From assembly GCA_011049365.1 (NCBI GenBank), contig DSBD01000037.1, positions 1 to 13,715 on the forward strand: a stretch of DNA of 13,715 bases. The letters run 5' to 3'. A program made the translations under genes and the position numbers. The notes beneath the pieces were generated by a model, which was not told the origin of the DNA, did no database searches, and saw nothing but the letters and a program-made list of their open reading frames with translations. Origin of the DNA: Candidatus Vogelbacteria bacterium. GTDB lineage: Bacteria > Patescibacteriota > Minisyncoccia > Phycocordibacterales > XYD1-FULL-46-19. Below are positions 1 through 6,595 of this stretch, piece after piece (the first letter of the stretch is position 1; every line of letters starts with the position of its first letter).

Positions 1-4
1 GGCA

Positions 5-77
5 TATATTAGCGACGTAGAGCGAGTGAAATGAAAATGTTTTTACATTTTCATTTCCGAGCCGAGGAGCTAATATA
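5..77. repeat. Repeat module A: long imperfect hairpin
   Basis: The outer arms TATATTAGC (5-13) and GCTAATATA (69-77) are exact reverse complements. Nested inside is a perfect 13-bp stem, 28-40 with 45-57, closed by a TTTT loop. The stretch between the arms is GC-richer than the genes. The first 16 bases of the window recur exactly at 159-174, and the 13-mer TAGCGACGTAGAG (10-22) recurs at 13330-13342, so this is a dispersed module and not a one-off hairpin. No ORF is present. It is probably an intergenic REP/MITE-like element; its function is unknown. Confidence 0.7.
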
Positions 78-168
78 GGTATAATACCGCACGGCTCGGC
101 CGGGCGCAAGGACAAGCGAAGCGAGTTCGTATTTATTACCTCGGGACTTTACCCCGAGGGCATATATT
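74..168 (+). repeat. Repeat module B, left copy
   Basis: This stretch of about 95 bp matches the reverse complement of 13617-13715 along its whole length. Shared exact blocks include TATAGGTATAATA (74-86 with 13703-13715), AGCGAAGCGAGTTC (115-128 with 13656-13669) and ATTACCTCGGG. It ends in a hairpin, CCTCGGG (139-145) with CCCGAGG (153-159). It is clearly GC-richer than the flanking genes and has no coding capacity. It directly abuts module A, and the two together form a composite intergenic repeat. Mobility is inferred, because no transposase is present. Confidence 0.75.
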
Positions 169-174
169 AGCGAC
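159..174 (+). repeat. Direct repeat of the window's first 16 bases
   Basis: GGCATATATTAGCGAC at 159-174 is identical to 1-16, giving a 158-bp period. It looks like the start of a second module A that stops after the AGCGAC part. The arrangement suggests alternating A-B-A modules, or a duplicated junction left by insertion or unequal recombination. Confidence 0.65.
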
Positions 175-181
175 AAAGTCT

Positions 182-202
182 TCTTCCTAAGGAAGATTTT
201 TT
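182..202 (+). terminator. Candidate intrinsic terminator upstream of dut
   Basis: TCTTCC (182-187) pairs with GGAAGA (191-196) across a TAA loop and is followed at once by six T residues (197-202). This is the hairpin-plus-U-tract layout of a rho-independent terminator, though the stem is only 6 bp. It would end transcription entering from the left, making dut the first gene of a new unit. Confidence 0.4.
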
Positions 203-203
203 A

Positions 204-212
204 TGCTAAATT
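204..212 (+). promoter_or_regulatory. Candidate extended -10 box for dut
   Basis: TGC followed by TAAATT (207-212) resembles an extended -10 element and matches TATAAT at four of six positions. Six bases separate it from the dut ATG at 219, so the predicted start point is the A of the start codon (leaderless). No convincing -35 box is visible. Support comes mainly from the same spacing upstream of 6596 and 9861. Confidence 0.35.
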
Positions 213-218
213 AGAATT

Positions 219-653
219 ATGTCTCAAAAGATTAGAATAAAAGTCAAAAAACTTGTTCCTGAAGCAATATTGCCGGTTTATGCTTTACCGGGCGATGCTG
301 GTTTTGATGTTTTTTCAATTGAAGAAATTAAAATTCCAGCTAAAAAATGGGCGCCGATCAGAACTGGTTTAGCTATAGAAATTCCCGATGGTTTTGTCTC
401 TTTGGTTTGGGATAAGAGTGGTTTGGCTTTAAAAAATGGTTTAAAGACGGCCGGTGGAGTAATCGATTCTGGTTATCGGGGTGAATATACTATAATTGTT
501 CATAATTTAAGTCATAAAGATATAGTTATAAAGCCCGGACAGAAAATAGCTCAAGTTTTGATTCAGGCAGTCTGTCGACCGGAGATTGAATTGGTTGAGG
601 AATTATCAGAGACTGCTCGCCAAGCTAATGGTTTTGGTTCAACCGGAATTTAA
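219..653 (+). CDS. dut: dUTP diphosphatase (dUTPase)
   Basis: Hydrolyses dUTP to dUMP and pyrophosphate, which keeps uracil out of DNA and supplies the dTMP precursor; the family is usually a cytoplasmic homotrimer. At 144 residues it has the normal length. The five trimeric-dUTPase motifs are present in order: GDAGFD (25-30), DKSGLA (65-70), GVIDSGYRGEY (80-90, catalytic Asp83), GQKIAQ (107-112) and GFGSTG (138-143). Motif 2 has Lys where Arg is commoner before SGLA. The Gly/Phe-rich motif 5 that closes over the nucleotide is complete. The ATG at 219 gives a full N-terminal strand and has no Shine-Dalgarno sequence. It appears to be the first gene of a run with argS (12-base gap), ileS and recO. 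Confidence 0.95.
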   Translation: MSQKIRIKVKKLVPEAILPVYALPGDAGFDVFSIEEIKIPAKKWAPIRTGLAIEIPDGFVSLVWDKSGLALKNGLKTAGGVIDSGYRGEYTIIVHNLSHKDIVIKPGQKIAQVLIQAVCRPEIELVEELSETARQANGFGSTGI

Positions 654-665
654 AATATCTGTTTT

Positions 666-2387
666 ATGTTAGAAAAAAAGATAAAATTAGAAACGACCGA
701 GATTTTAAAAAAGATGGGTGTTCGTGGACCAAAATTTATAGTTGAACATCCAACTGATATGTCTTTAGGTGATTATTCTTTGAATGGCGCTTTAATTTAC
801 GGCAAAAAACTTAATAAAAATCCTCTAGATTTAGCGGTAGAAATAATTAGTGAATTAAAGAAAAGAAATATACCGGAAATTTCTAAAATGGACATTGCCG
901 GTTTTGGTTTTATAAATATCTTTTTGAAAGATGATTTCTTTGCTAATTCTTTAGAAAAAATAATAAAAAGTAGCCGTAATTTTGGAAAAATAAAATCAAA
1001 TCAAGGTAAAAAAATAGCAATAGAATATACTGACCCTAATCCTTTTAAAGAATTTCATATTGGTCATATGATGACTAATTTTATTGGCGAATCTTTGGCT
1101 AGGATTTTTGAATTTTCCGGAGCTGAAGTTAAGAGATTTTGTTATTCTGGTGATGTTGGTTTGCATGTTGCTAAAGCTATTTATGGTCTAAAACAAAATC
1201 TTCATCTTTTATTATGGCAGAAACTTTTTGGACAACAAACTAGTCGAGCCAGATTTTTGGGAGATTGTTATGCTTATGGAGATAAAAAATATCGTGAAGA
1301 TGAAAAAGCTCGTCAGCAAATAGTAGAAATTAATAAAGAAATTTATGGACAAAAAAAATTTTTAACTAAATTTATTTATAATTTAGGTCGGCAGTGGAGT
1401 TTGGATGAATTTGCTGAAATATATGATATTTTAGATACTAAATTTGATTTTAGTTTTTTTGAAAGCCAAACTGCCATTCGAGGTGTGGAATTAGTTAAAG
1501 AATATTTAGCCAAAGATATTTTTGTTTTTTCCGACCAAGCAATTATTTTCCCCGGCGAAAAATATAATCTCCACACCAGGGTCTTTATAAATTCCCATAA
1601 TTTGCCGACCTATGAAGCCAAAGATTTGGCTTTGGCAGAAATAAAGTACGAATCTTATCCTTATGATTTGTCTTTTATTGTTACCGGTAATGAAGTCAAT
1701 GATTATTTCGCTGTTGTTTTAAAAGCTTTGGAAGAAATTTATCCTAACTTAGCTCAGAGAACTAAACATATTGGTCATGGAATGTTAAAGTTACCTTCCG
1801 GTAAGATGTCATCGCGGACTGGTTCGGTTATTGCTTTTAAGAGCTTATTAAAAGATATAGAAAAAATAATAGAAGAAAAAATGTCTGAACGTTTATTATC
1901 TAAAAAAGAAAAACAGCAAGCTATTCAAGATATTGCTCTAGGTGCTTTACGTTTTGCTGTTCTTAAACAATCGCCCGGTAAAGATATAATTTTTGATTTT
2001 AATAAATCCCTTTCTTTTGAAGGAGATTCCGGTCCCTATCTTCAATATTCAGCCAGAAGAGCCGAGTCTTGTTTAGATGAAGCTAAAAAGATTGGCTTAG
2101 AATGTTCTTTTTCTCGTCCTGATAATTGGCCTTTAGAAAACTTAGAAAGATTATTGTATCGTTTTCCGGAAGAAGTGGCGCGAGCTGGAGAGAATTCTTC
2201 TCCTCAAATAATAATTTCTTATCTTTTAAATTTGGCCGGTAATTTTAACAATTTTTATTCGCGAGAAAAAATAGTTGATAAAGATGACCCAACAGCTAGT
2301 TATAAATTAGCTTTAACTATGGCCTTTTTTCAAGTTATGGAAAACGGCTTATATTTGCTTGGAATAAGAATTCCCAGTAAAATGTAA
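666..2387 (+). CDS. argS: Arginyl-tRNA synthetase
   Basis: Charges tRNA-Arg with arginine using ATP; class I, cytoplasmic, and requiring tRNA for activation. The 573-residue chain has the family layout. An N-terminal Add-1 domain covers roughly residues 1-110. The Rossmann core carries an exact HIGH motif (131-134, preceded by DPNPFKEF) and the second signature as KMSSR (380-384). The DALR anticodon-binding helical domain starts near the YLQYSARRAE stretch. The C-terminus ends in the usual ...LGIRIPSKM tail, so the protein is complete. The stop is TAA and the gap to ileS is only five bases, which implies cotranscription. No Shine-Dalgarno sequence is visible before the ATG. Confidence 0.96.
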   Translation: MLEKKIKLETTEILKKMGVRGPKFIVEHPTDMSLGDYSLNGALIYGKKLNKNPLDLAVEIISELKKRNIPEISKMDIAGFGFINIFLKDDFFANSLEKIIKSSRNFGKIKSNQGKKIAIEYTDPNPFKEFHIGHMMTNFIGESLARIFEFSGAEVKRFCYSGDVGLHVAKAIYGLKQNLHLLLWQKLFGQQTSRARFLGDCYAYGDKKYREDEKARQQIVEINKEIYGQKKFLTKFIYNLGRQWSLDEFAEIYDILDTKFDFSFFESQTAIRGVELVKEYLAKDIFVFSDQAIIFPGEKYNLHTRVFINSHNLPTYEAKDLALAEIKYESYPYDLSFIVTGNEVNDYFAVVLKALEEIYPNLAQRTKHIGHGMLKLPSGKMSSRTGSVIAFKSLLKDIEKIIEEKMSERLLSKKEKQQAIQDIALGALRFAVLKQSPGKDIIFDFNKSLSFEGDSGPYLQYSARRAESCLDEAKKIGLECSFSRPDNWPLENLERLLYRFPEEVARAGENSSPQIIISYLLNLAGNFNNFYSREKIVDKDDPTASYKLALTMAFFQVMENGLYLLGIRIPSKM

Positions 2388-2392
2388 TAACT

Positions 2393-5300
2393 ATGGATAA
2401 AGATGATAAAAAAAAGAGCAAAATTGCTCTTCAAGAAGAAGAAATTCTTAAATTTTGGTTAGTTAATAAAATATTTAAAAAGAGTTTAACCAAATCAAAT
2501 CCCCAAGGTGACTTTGTTATGTATGATGGTCCGCCTTTTGCTACCGGTGACCCGCATTATGGTCATATTTTGCCGACTTCGCTCAAAGATTTAATACCAA
2601 GATTTAAAACTATGAAAGGTTATCGTGTCGCTAGACGTTGGGGTTGGGATTGTCATGGTTTACCAATTGAAAATATTACTGAAAAAGAAATCGGTTTGGA
2701 GTCAAAGAGGGATATAATTGAGTATGGTCTTGATAAATTTAATCGCCAAGCTTCAGTTAGTGTTCTTCGTTGTGCTGGAGTTTGGCAAGAGTTAATTCCT
2801 AGAATGGGACGTTGGGTTGATATGGAGGATGATTATCGAACTATGGATACTGAATATACCGAGACTATCTGGTGGATTTTTAAAAGATTGTTTGACCAAG
2901 GATTAATTTATGAAGGTTTTAAATCACTTCATCTTTGCCCCAGGTGCGAAACTACTTTATCTAATTTTGAAGTTAATCAGGGTTATGCTGATATTGAAGA
3001 TATTTCAGTGATTGTTAAAATACCTTTGGTCGGTGAAAAAGATTCTTATTTACTTATTTGGACAACTACCCCCTGGACATTACCGGCCAATGTGGCGGTG
3101 GCTATTAATCCGGAATTTATTTATTGTCGAGTTGAGCATCAAGGACAATTTTATATTGTAGCTAAAAATTTGATTGAAAAAGTTTTTGGCAAAAAAGTAA
3201 AGATAATTGAAGAAATGTCCGGTAATAATTTAGTTGGTAAAGAATATCAACCGATTTTTTCATATTATCAACGTCAGGATATGGATAATGGTGATAAGGC
3301 CTGGAAAATATATCCAGCTAACTTTGTCTCTTTAGAAGAGGGAACCGGTCTGGTTCATATTGCTCCAGCTTTTGGAGAAGATGATTTGGAGCTAGCTAGG
3401 AAATTTTCCTTACCTCTTATTCAACATATTGGTCAAAATGGTCGCTTTTTATCTCAAATGGGTGATTTGGCTGGCTTGGTGGTTAAAACTAAAAATGATT
3501 CTAAAAGTATAGATGAAAAAATCTGTTCTCTTTTAGAAGAAAAAGATTTACTTTTTAAGCGTGAGAACATTATTCACTCTTATCCTCATTGTTGGCGTTG
3601 TGATACACCGCTTCTCAATTATGGAACTAATTCTTGGTTTGTTAAAGTTACTGACTTTAAAGATAAATTATTAAAAAATAATTCCCAAATAAATTGGGTT
3701 CCGGCACATATTAAAGAAGGCCGTTTTGGTAAATGGTTAGAAAATACTAGAGACTGGGCTATTTCTCGCTCTCGTTTTTGGGGAGCTTCAATTCCCGTCT
3801 GGGTTTGCGATTCTTGTCAGGGGAAAAAAGTTTTTGGTTCAATAACTGAATTAGAGGAAGCTCTACCATTAGCTAATAATCAATATTGGGTTATGCGTCA
3901 TGGCCAGGCCGAATCAAATGTTAAAAATATCTTAAGTTCTGCTCTTGATAATCAACATGACTTATCAGAGTTAGGGCGACAACAAGTAAAAGATAAAATA
4001 GCGGAACTTAAAAAGTTAGATATTGATTTAATAATTTATTCGCCGCTTTTAAGAACAAAAAACACTGCTTCCTTAGTGGCTAATTTGTTGGGATTAAAAG
4101 ATGACAAACTTATAGCCGATGAACGTTTGCGGGAAATAGAATTTGGTCAGTTTGAATTAAAATCAGTAGATGATTATATAAATCATTTTTCTGGCAATCT
4201 AGATCGTTTCGAAAGGGCGCCGGTGGGCGGAGAAAACTTGAAAGATGTTTTACAGAGAGTGTCCGATGTATTATTTGAAGTGGAAGAAAAATATAAAAAT
4301 AAAAAAATACTTTTTGTTACTCATGAGACTCCGGCTTGGCTTTTATTATCAGCCGGCGCTGGTTTTTCTATTCGCCAAATGATTAATATTAAAAATCATC
4401 ATCAAGATTTTATAGATACGGCTGATTATCGCCCCCTTAAATTATCAACTTTGCCCCGAAATGAATTTGGCGAGATAGATTTACATCGACCCTTTATAGA
4501 CCAAGCTCAACTTGATTGCTCTTGTGGTGGAAAATTGAAAAGAATAGAAGATGTTTTTGATTGTTGGTTTGAATCAGGAGCTATGCCTTATGGGCAAAGA
4601 CATTATCCCTTTAAGACTGAGGAAGATTTTCAACCTGATAAAGGAATTGGTTTACCGGCTGATTTCATTGCTGAAGGTCTTGACCAAACGAGAGGTTGGT
4701 TTTACTCACTTTTGGTTATTTCAACAGCTTTATTTGACCGCCCGGCTTACAAAAATGTAATAGTTAATGGAATAGTTTTGGCAGAAGACGGTCAAAAGAT
4801 GAGCAAACGATTAAAAAATTATCCTGATATTAGTGATATAGTTAATGATTATGGGGCTGATGCTTTAAGAATTTATCTTTTATCTTCACCAGTAGTTAGA
4901 GGTGAAGATTTTAGTTTTTCTACTAAGGGCCTAATGGAAGTTTCTCGTCGAATTATTTCTCGCTTAGATAATATTTTAATTTTTTATGAGACTTATGCTG
5001 ATAAGGATGTTCAAGCTGAGTTTAAAGATGATAATATATTGGATCATTGGATGAAGGCTCGCTTAGATTGTCTTACTTTAGAAATTGAAAAATTACTGGA
5101 AGCTTATGAAATTGATAAAGCTACCAAATTGCTAGATGGCTTAGTTGATGATTTTTCTACTTGGTACTTGCGTCGCTCACGCTCTCGTTTTAAAGATGAA
5201 GATATTAAGGAAAGAAAAAATGCCTCCGCAGCTCTTAAAAAAGCTCTTCATCATTCGGCTACTATTTTAGCGCCCTTTGCTCCCTTTATGGCCGAAAGAA

Positions 5301-5887
5301 TATATCAACAAATTCGTTCTAATGATGAACCCGAGAGTATTCATTTGACTTCTTGGCCGGAAATTGAGTCATTTGATAAAGAAATTTTAGAAAATATGGA
5401 AATTGCCAGAAAGATTTGTTCTTTAGCTCTTGAAAAACGTTCCCAGTTGGGCCTTAAAGTTCGTCAACCTTTGAAAACTTTATTCATCGGAGATGAAAAA
5501 ATTTCTAAACAAGAAGAATTGAAACAAATAATTAGCCAAGAAATAAATGTTAATGAAATTACTTTTGTAGCCGATAAAGAAGATAGCTATTTAGAATTAG
5601 ATAGTAATCTGACTCCTGAATTATTATTAGCTGGTCAATTAAGAGAATTTATCCGCCAGGTTCAGAATTTGAGAAAGAAAAATGGTTTTTCACCTAATGA
5701 TAAAGCTGATTTGAAAATTTATTGCAATTCTGATTTTGGAAAATTTTTGGAAAAATCAATTGATGATTTAAAACGGCAAGCTTCTTTAAGAGATATATCT
5801 ATTCAATCTTTTACTGATTCTCCTCACGAGGTAGAAAAGATTATTATAGATGATAAAAAAGTCGCCATTAATTTAAAAAAAGTTTAA
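2393..5887 (+). CDS. ileS: Isoleucyl-tRNA synthetase with inserted histidine-phosphatase domain
   Basis: Charges tRNA-Ile. At 1164 residues it is about 100-200 longer than ordinary IleS. The synthetase parts are complete: HYGH (55-58), a zinc knuckle split around the CP1 editing domain (Cys182/185 and Cys400/403), editing motif WTTTPWTLPAN (223-233), the DWAISRSRFWG core (454-464), KMSKR (802-806), an anticodon-binding domain and a DUF5915-like C-terminus as in archaeal/eukaryote-type IleS. Residues about 494-672 are foreign to IleS: a phosphoglycerate-mutase-like histidine phosphatase with Arg502-His503-Gly504, SPLLR (550-554), Glu581, GGEN (612-615) and His644. The insert lies between Cys472/Cys475 and Cys709/Cys711, which look like halves of a second zinc ribbon. 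The frame is continuous and base use is uniform. The synthetase call is certain; the role of the phosphatase is unknown. Confidence 0.96.
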   Translation: MDKDDKKKSKIALQEEEILKFWLVNKIFKKSLTKSNPQGDFVMYDGPPFATGDPHYGHILPTSLKDLIPRFKTMKGYRVARRWGWDCHGLPIENITEKEIGLESKRDIIEYGLDKFNRQASVSVLRCAGVWQELIPRMGRWVDMEDDYRTMDTEYTETIWWIFKRLFDQGLIYEGFKSLHLCPRCETTLSNFEVNQGYADIEDISVIVKIPLVGEKDSYLLIWTTTPWTLPANVAVAINPEFIYCRVEHQGQFYIVAKNLIEKVFGKKVKIIEEMSGNNLVGKEYQPIFSYYQRQDMDNGDKAWKIYPANFVSLEEGTGLVHIAPAFGEDDLELARKFSLPLIQHIGQNGRFLSQMGDLAGLVVKTKNDSKSIDEKICSLLEEKDLLFKRENIIHSYPHCWRCDTPLLNYGTNSWFVKVTDFKDKLLKNNSQINWVPAHIKEGRFGKWLENTRDWAISRSRFWGASIPVWVCDSCQGKKVFGSITELEEALPLANNQYWVMRHGQAESNVKNILSSALDNQHDLSELGRQQVKDKIAELKKLDIDLIIYSPLLRTKNTASLVANLLGLKDDKLIADERLREIEFGQFELKSVDDYINHFSGNLDRFERAPVGGENLKDVLQRVSDVLFEVEEKYKNKKILFVTHETPAWLLLSAGAGFSIRQMINIKNHHQDFIDTADYRPLKLSTLPRNEFGEIDLHRPFIDQAQLDCSCGGKLKRIEDVFDCWFESGAMPYGQRHYPFKTEEDFQPDKGIGLPADFIAEGLDQTRGWFYSLLVISTALFDRPAYKNVIVNGIVLAEDGQKMSKRLKNYPDISDIVNDYGADALRIYLLSSPVVRGEDFSFSTKGLMEVSRRIISRLDNILIFYETYADKDVQAEFKDDNILDHWMKARLDCLTLEIEKLLEAYEIDKATKLLDGLVDDFSTWYLRRSRSRFKDEDIKERKNASAALKKALHHSATILAPFAPFMAERIYQQIRSNDEPESIHLTSWPEIESFDKEILENMEIARKICSLALEKRSQLGLKVRQPLKTLFIGDEKISKQEELKQIISQEINVNEITFVADKEDSYLELDSNLTPELLLAGQLREFIRQVQNLRKKNGFSPNDKADLKIYCNSDFGKFLEKSIDDLKRQASLRDISIQSFTDSPHEVEKIIIDDKKVAINLKKV
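3872..4408 (+). other. Histidine-phosphatase domain encoded inside ileS
   Basis: This is the coding span for IleS residues about 494-672. It reads as a full histidine-phosphatase-superfamily fold. The phospho-accepting His503 sits in Y-W-V-M-R-H-G. The second arginine, Arg554, is in SPLLRTKNTA, the acidic residue Glu581 in LREIEFGQFE, and the second histidine, His644, in LFVTHETP. A GGEN loop stands where family members usually have GGES. Having all the phosphate-pocket residues predicts activity, not mere scaffolding. The substrate cannot be told from sequence. Domain edges are approximate: synthetase-like sequence ends near SITELEEAL (483-491) and resumes by DLHRPFID (696-703). Confidence 0.88.
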
Positions 5888-5893
5888 AAATAA

Positions 5894-6487
5894 ATGTCTC
5901 ATTTTATCTATCAAACAGAGGGCTTTATATTAAAAAGAGAATACTGGAATGAGATTGATTTACGACTTTTGGTTTTAACTAGAGAATTGGGTCTATTGTG
6001 GGTAGAGGCTAAAGGAATTAGAGTCTTAAAATCAAAACTAAGGTATCATCTCAATTTATATTCTTTAGCTAATTTTTCTTTAATATCAACCAAAGCTGAC
6101 TATTGGCGTTTGGTTGGAGTAGAAACAATTAGCCAGAATTCACCTTTTCTTTTTTCCATTTCTCGTCGTTTTTTAGTCGCCAATTGGTCATCTTTGATAA
6201 ATAGGTTATTGGGCCAGAGAGATAAATATTCTTCTCTTTATGATGATTTAATTGCTTGCCTATTTATTTTAGCTAATCGGGAATTAACTATTGACCAAAT
6301 AAAATCTTTAGAGATTGTTTTCAATTTGCGCCTTTTATCTCATTTAGGTTATCGGCCCCTACCAAAATTTTGCCAAGAATTTTTGGCGGTTGATGATTGG
6401 CAAACTAAAGCTATATCAATTGAAAAAAATAAACGTCAAGCTTTTATCAGGGAAATAAATGAATCAATTAATTTGACTAATTTATAG
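5894..6487 (+). CDS. recO: DNA repair protein RecO
   Basis: RecO works with RecR (and RecF) to load RecA onto single-stranded DNA and to anneal strands during gap repair. The N-terminus is characteristic: an OB-fold opening with EGFILKREYWNEIDLRLLVLT followed by an Ala-Lys-Gly-Ile-Arg segment, then a helical C-terminal half. At 197 residues it is shorter than the usual 230-250. It has no cysteine cluster, so the zinc finger seen in some RecO proteins is missing. The reading frame is clean and ends in TAG. It begins six bases after ileS and is probably the last gene of that run. The N-terminal match is good and the C-terminal half is weakly conserved. Confidence 0.82.
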   Translation: MSHFIYQTEGFILKREYWNEIDLRLLVLTRELGLLWVEAKGIRVLKSKLRYHLNLYSLANFSLISTKADYWRLVGVETISQNSPFLFSISRRFLVANWSSLINRLLGQRDKYSSLYDDLIACLFILANRELTIDQIKSLEIVFNLRLLSHLGYRPLPKFCQEFLAVDDWQTKAISIEKNKRQAFIREINESINLTNL

Positions 6488-6515
6488 AAAATATAAATTT
6501 ATATTATATTTTTTC
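6488..6515 (+). terminator. AT-only palindrome and T-tract after recO
   Basis: A perfect 16-base palindrome (6490-6505) lies directly after the recO stop. An alternative stem, AAAATATA (6488-6495) with TATATTTT (6505-6512), runs into the T-rich stretch to 6514. The stem contains no G-C pair, so termination would be weak. Its position at the end of one gene run and before a promoter-like box fits a transcription boundary. Confidence 0.35.
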
Positions 6516-6560
6516 TGATTCAAAACCTTAAACTTATCAAATAGAATGATTTAGTTAAGC

Positions 6561-6589
6561 TTGTTTTGGATTTCAATAGGCTTTATAAT
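6561..6589 (+). promoter_or_regulatory. Candidate promoter for the surface-protein gene
   Basis: A perfect TATAAT (6584-6589) is preceded, after a 17-base spacer, by TTGTTT (6561-6566; three of six matches to TTGACA). Exactly six bases follow before the ATG at 6596, which places the expected transcription start on the A of the start codon. This is the best promoter candidate in the window. It sits in the largest gap between intact genes, supporting a new transcription unit and a leaderless mRNA. Confidence 0.55.
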
Positions 6590-6595
6590 ACCAAT

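Noticed and set aside
1-218. CRISPR array or tRNA gene in the left repeat cluster
   Set aside because: The repeats are hairpin modules with a single 158-bp direct period and no regular spacers; no cloverleaf or T-arm sequence was found here or elsewhere in the window.
3872-4408. The phosphatase in ileS as an assembly chimera or a separate gene
   Set aside because: The frame is continuous on both sides, no internal stop or start-like junction is seen, base use matches the flanks, and the paired cysteines resume after it. Read coverage would still be the final test.
4551-4760. 69-residue plus-strand frame inside ileS
   Set aside because: It overlaps the conserved IleS catalytic region in another frame and resembles no protein family.
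5894-6487. recO as a truncated pseudogene
   Set aside because: It is short at 197 residues, but the frame is clean, the N-terminal OB fold is intact, and reduced RecO lengths are plausible in small genomes.
6566-6595. TTG start ten codons upstream for the surface-protein gene
   Set aside because: The ten extra codons contain the perfect TATAAT box, and the ATG at 6596 lies exactly six bases downstream of it.
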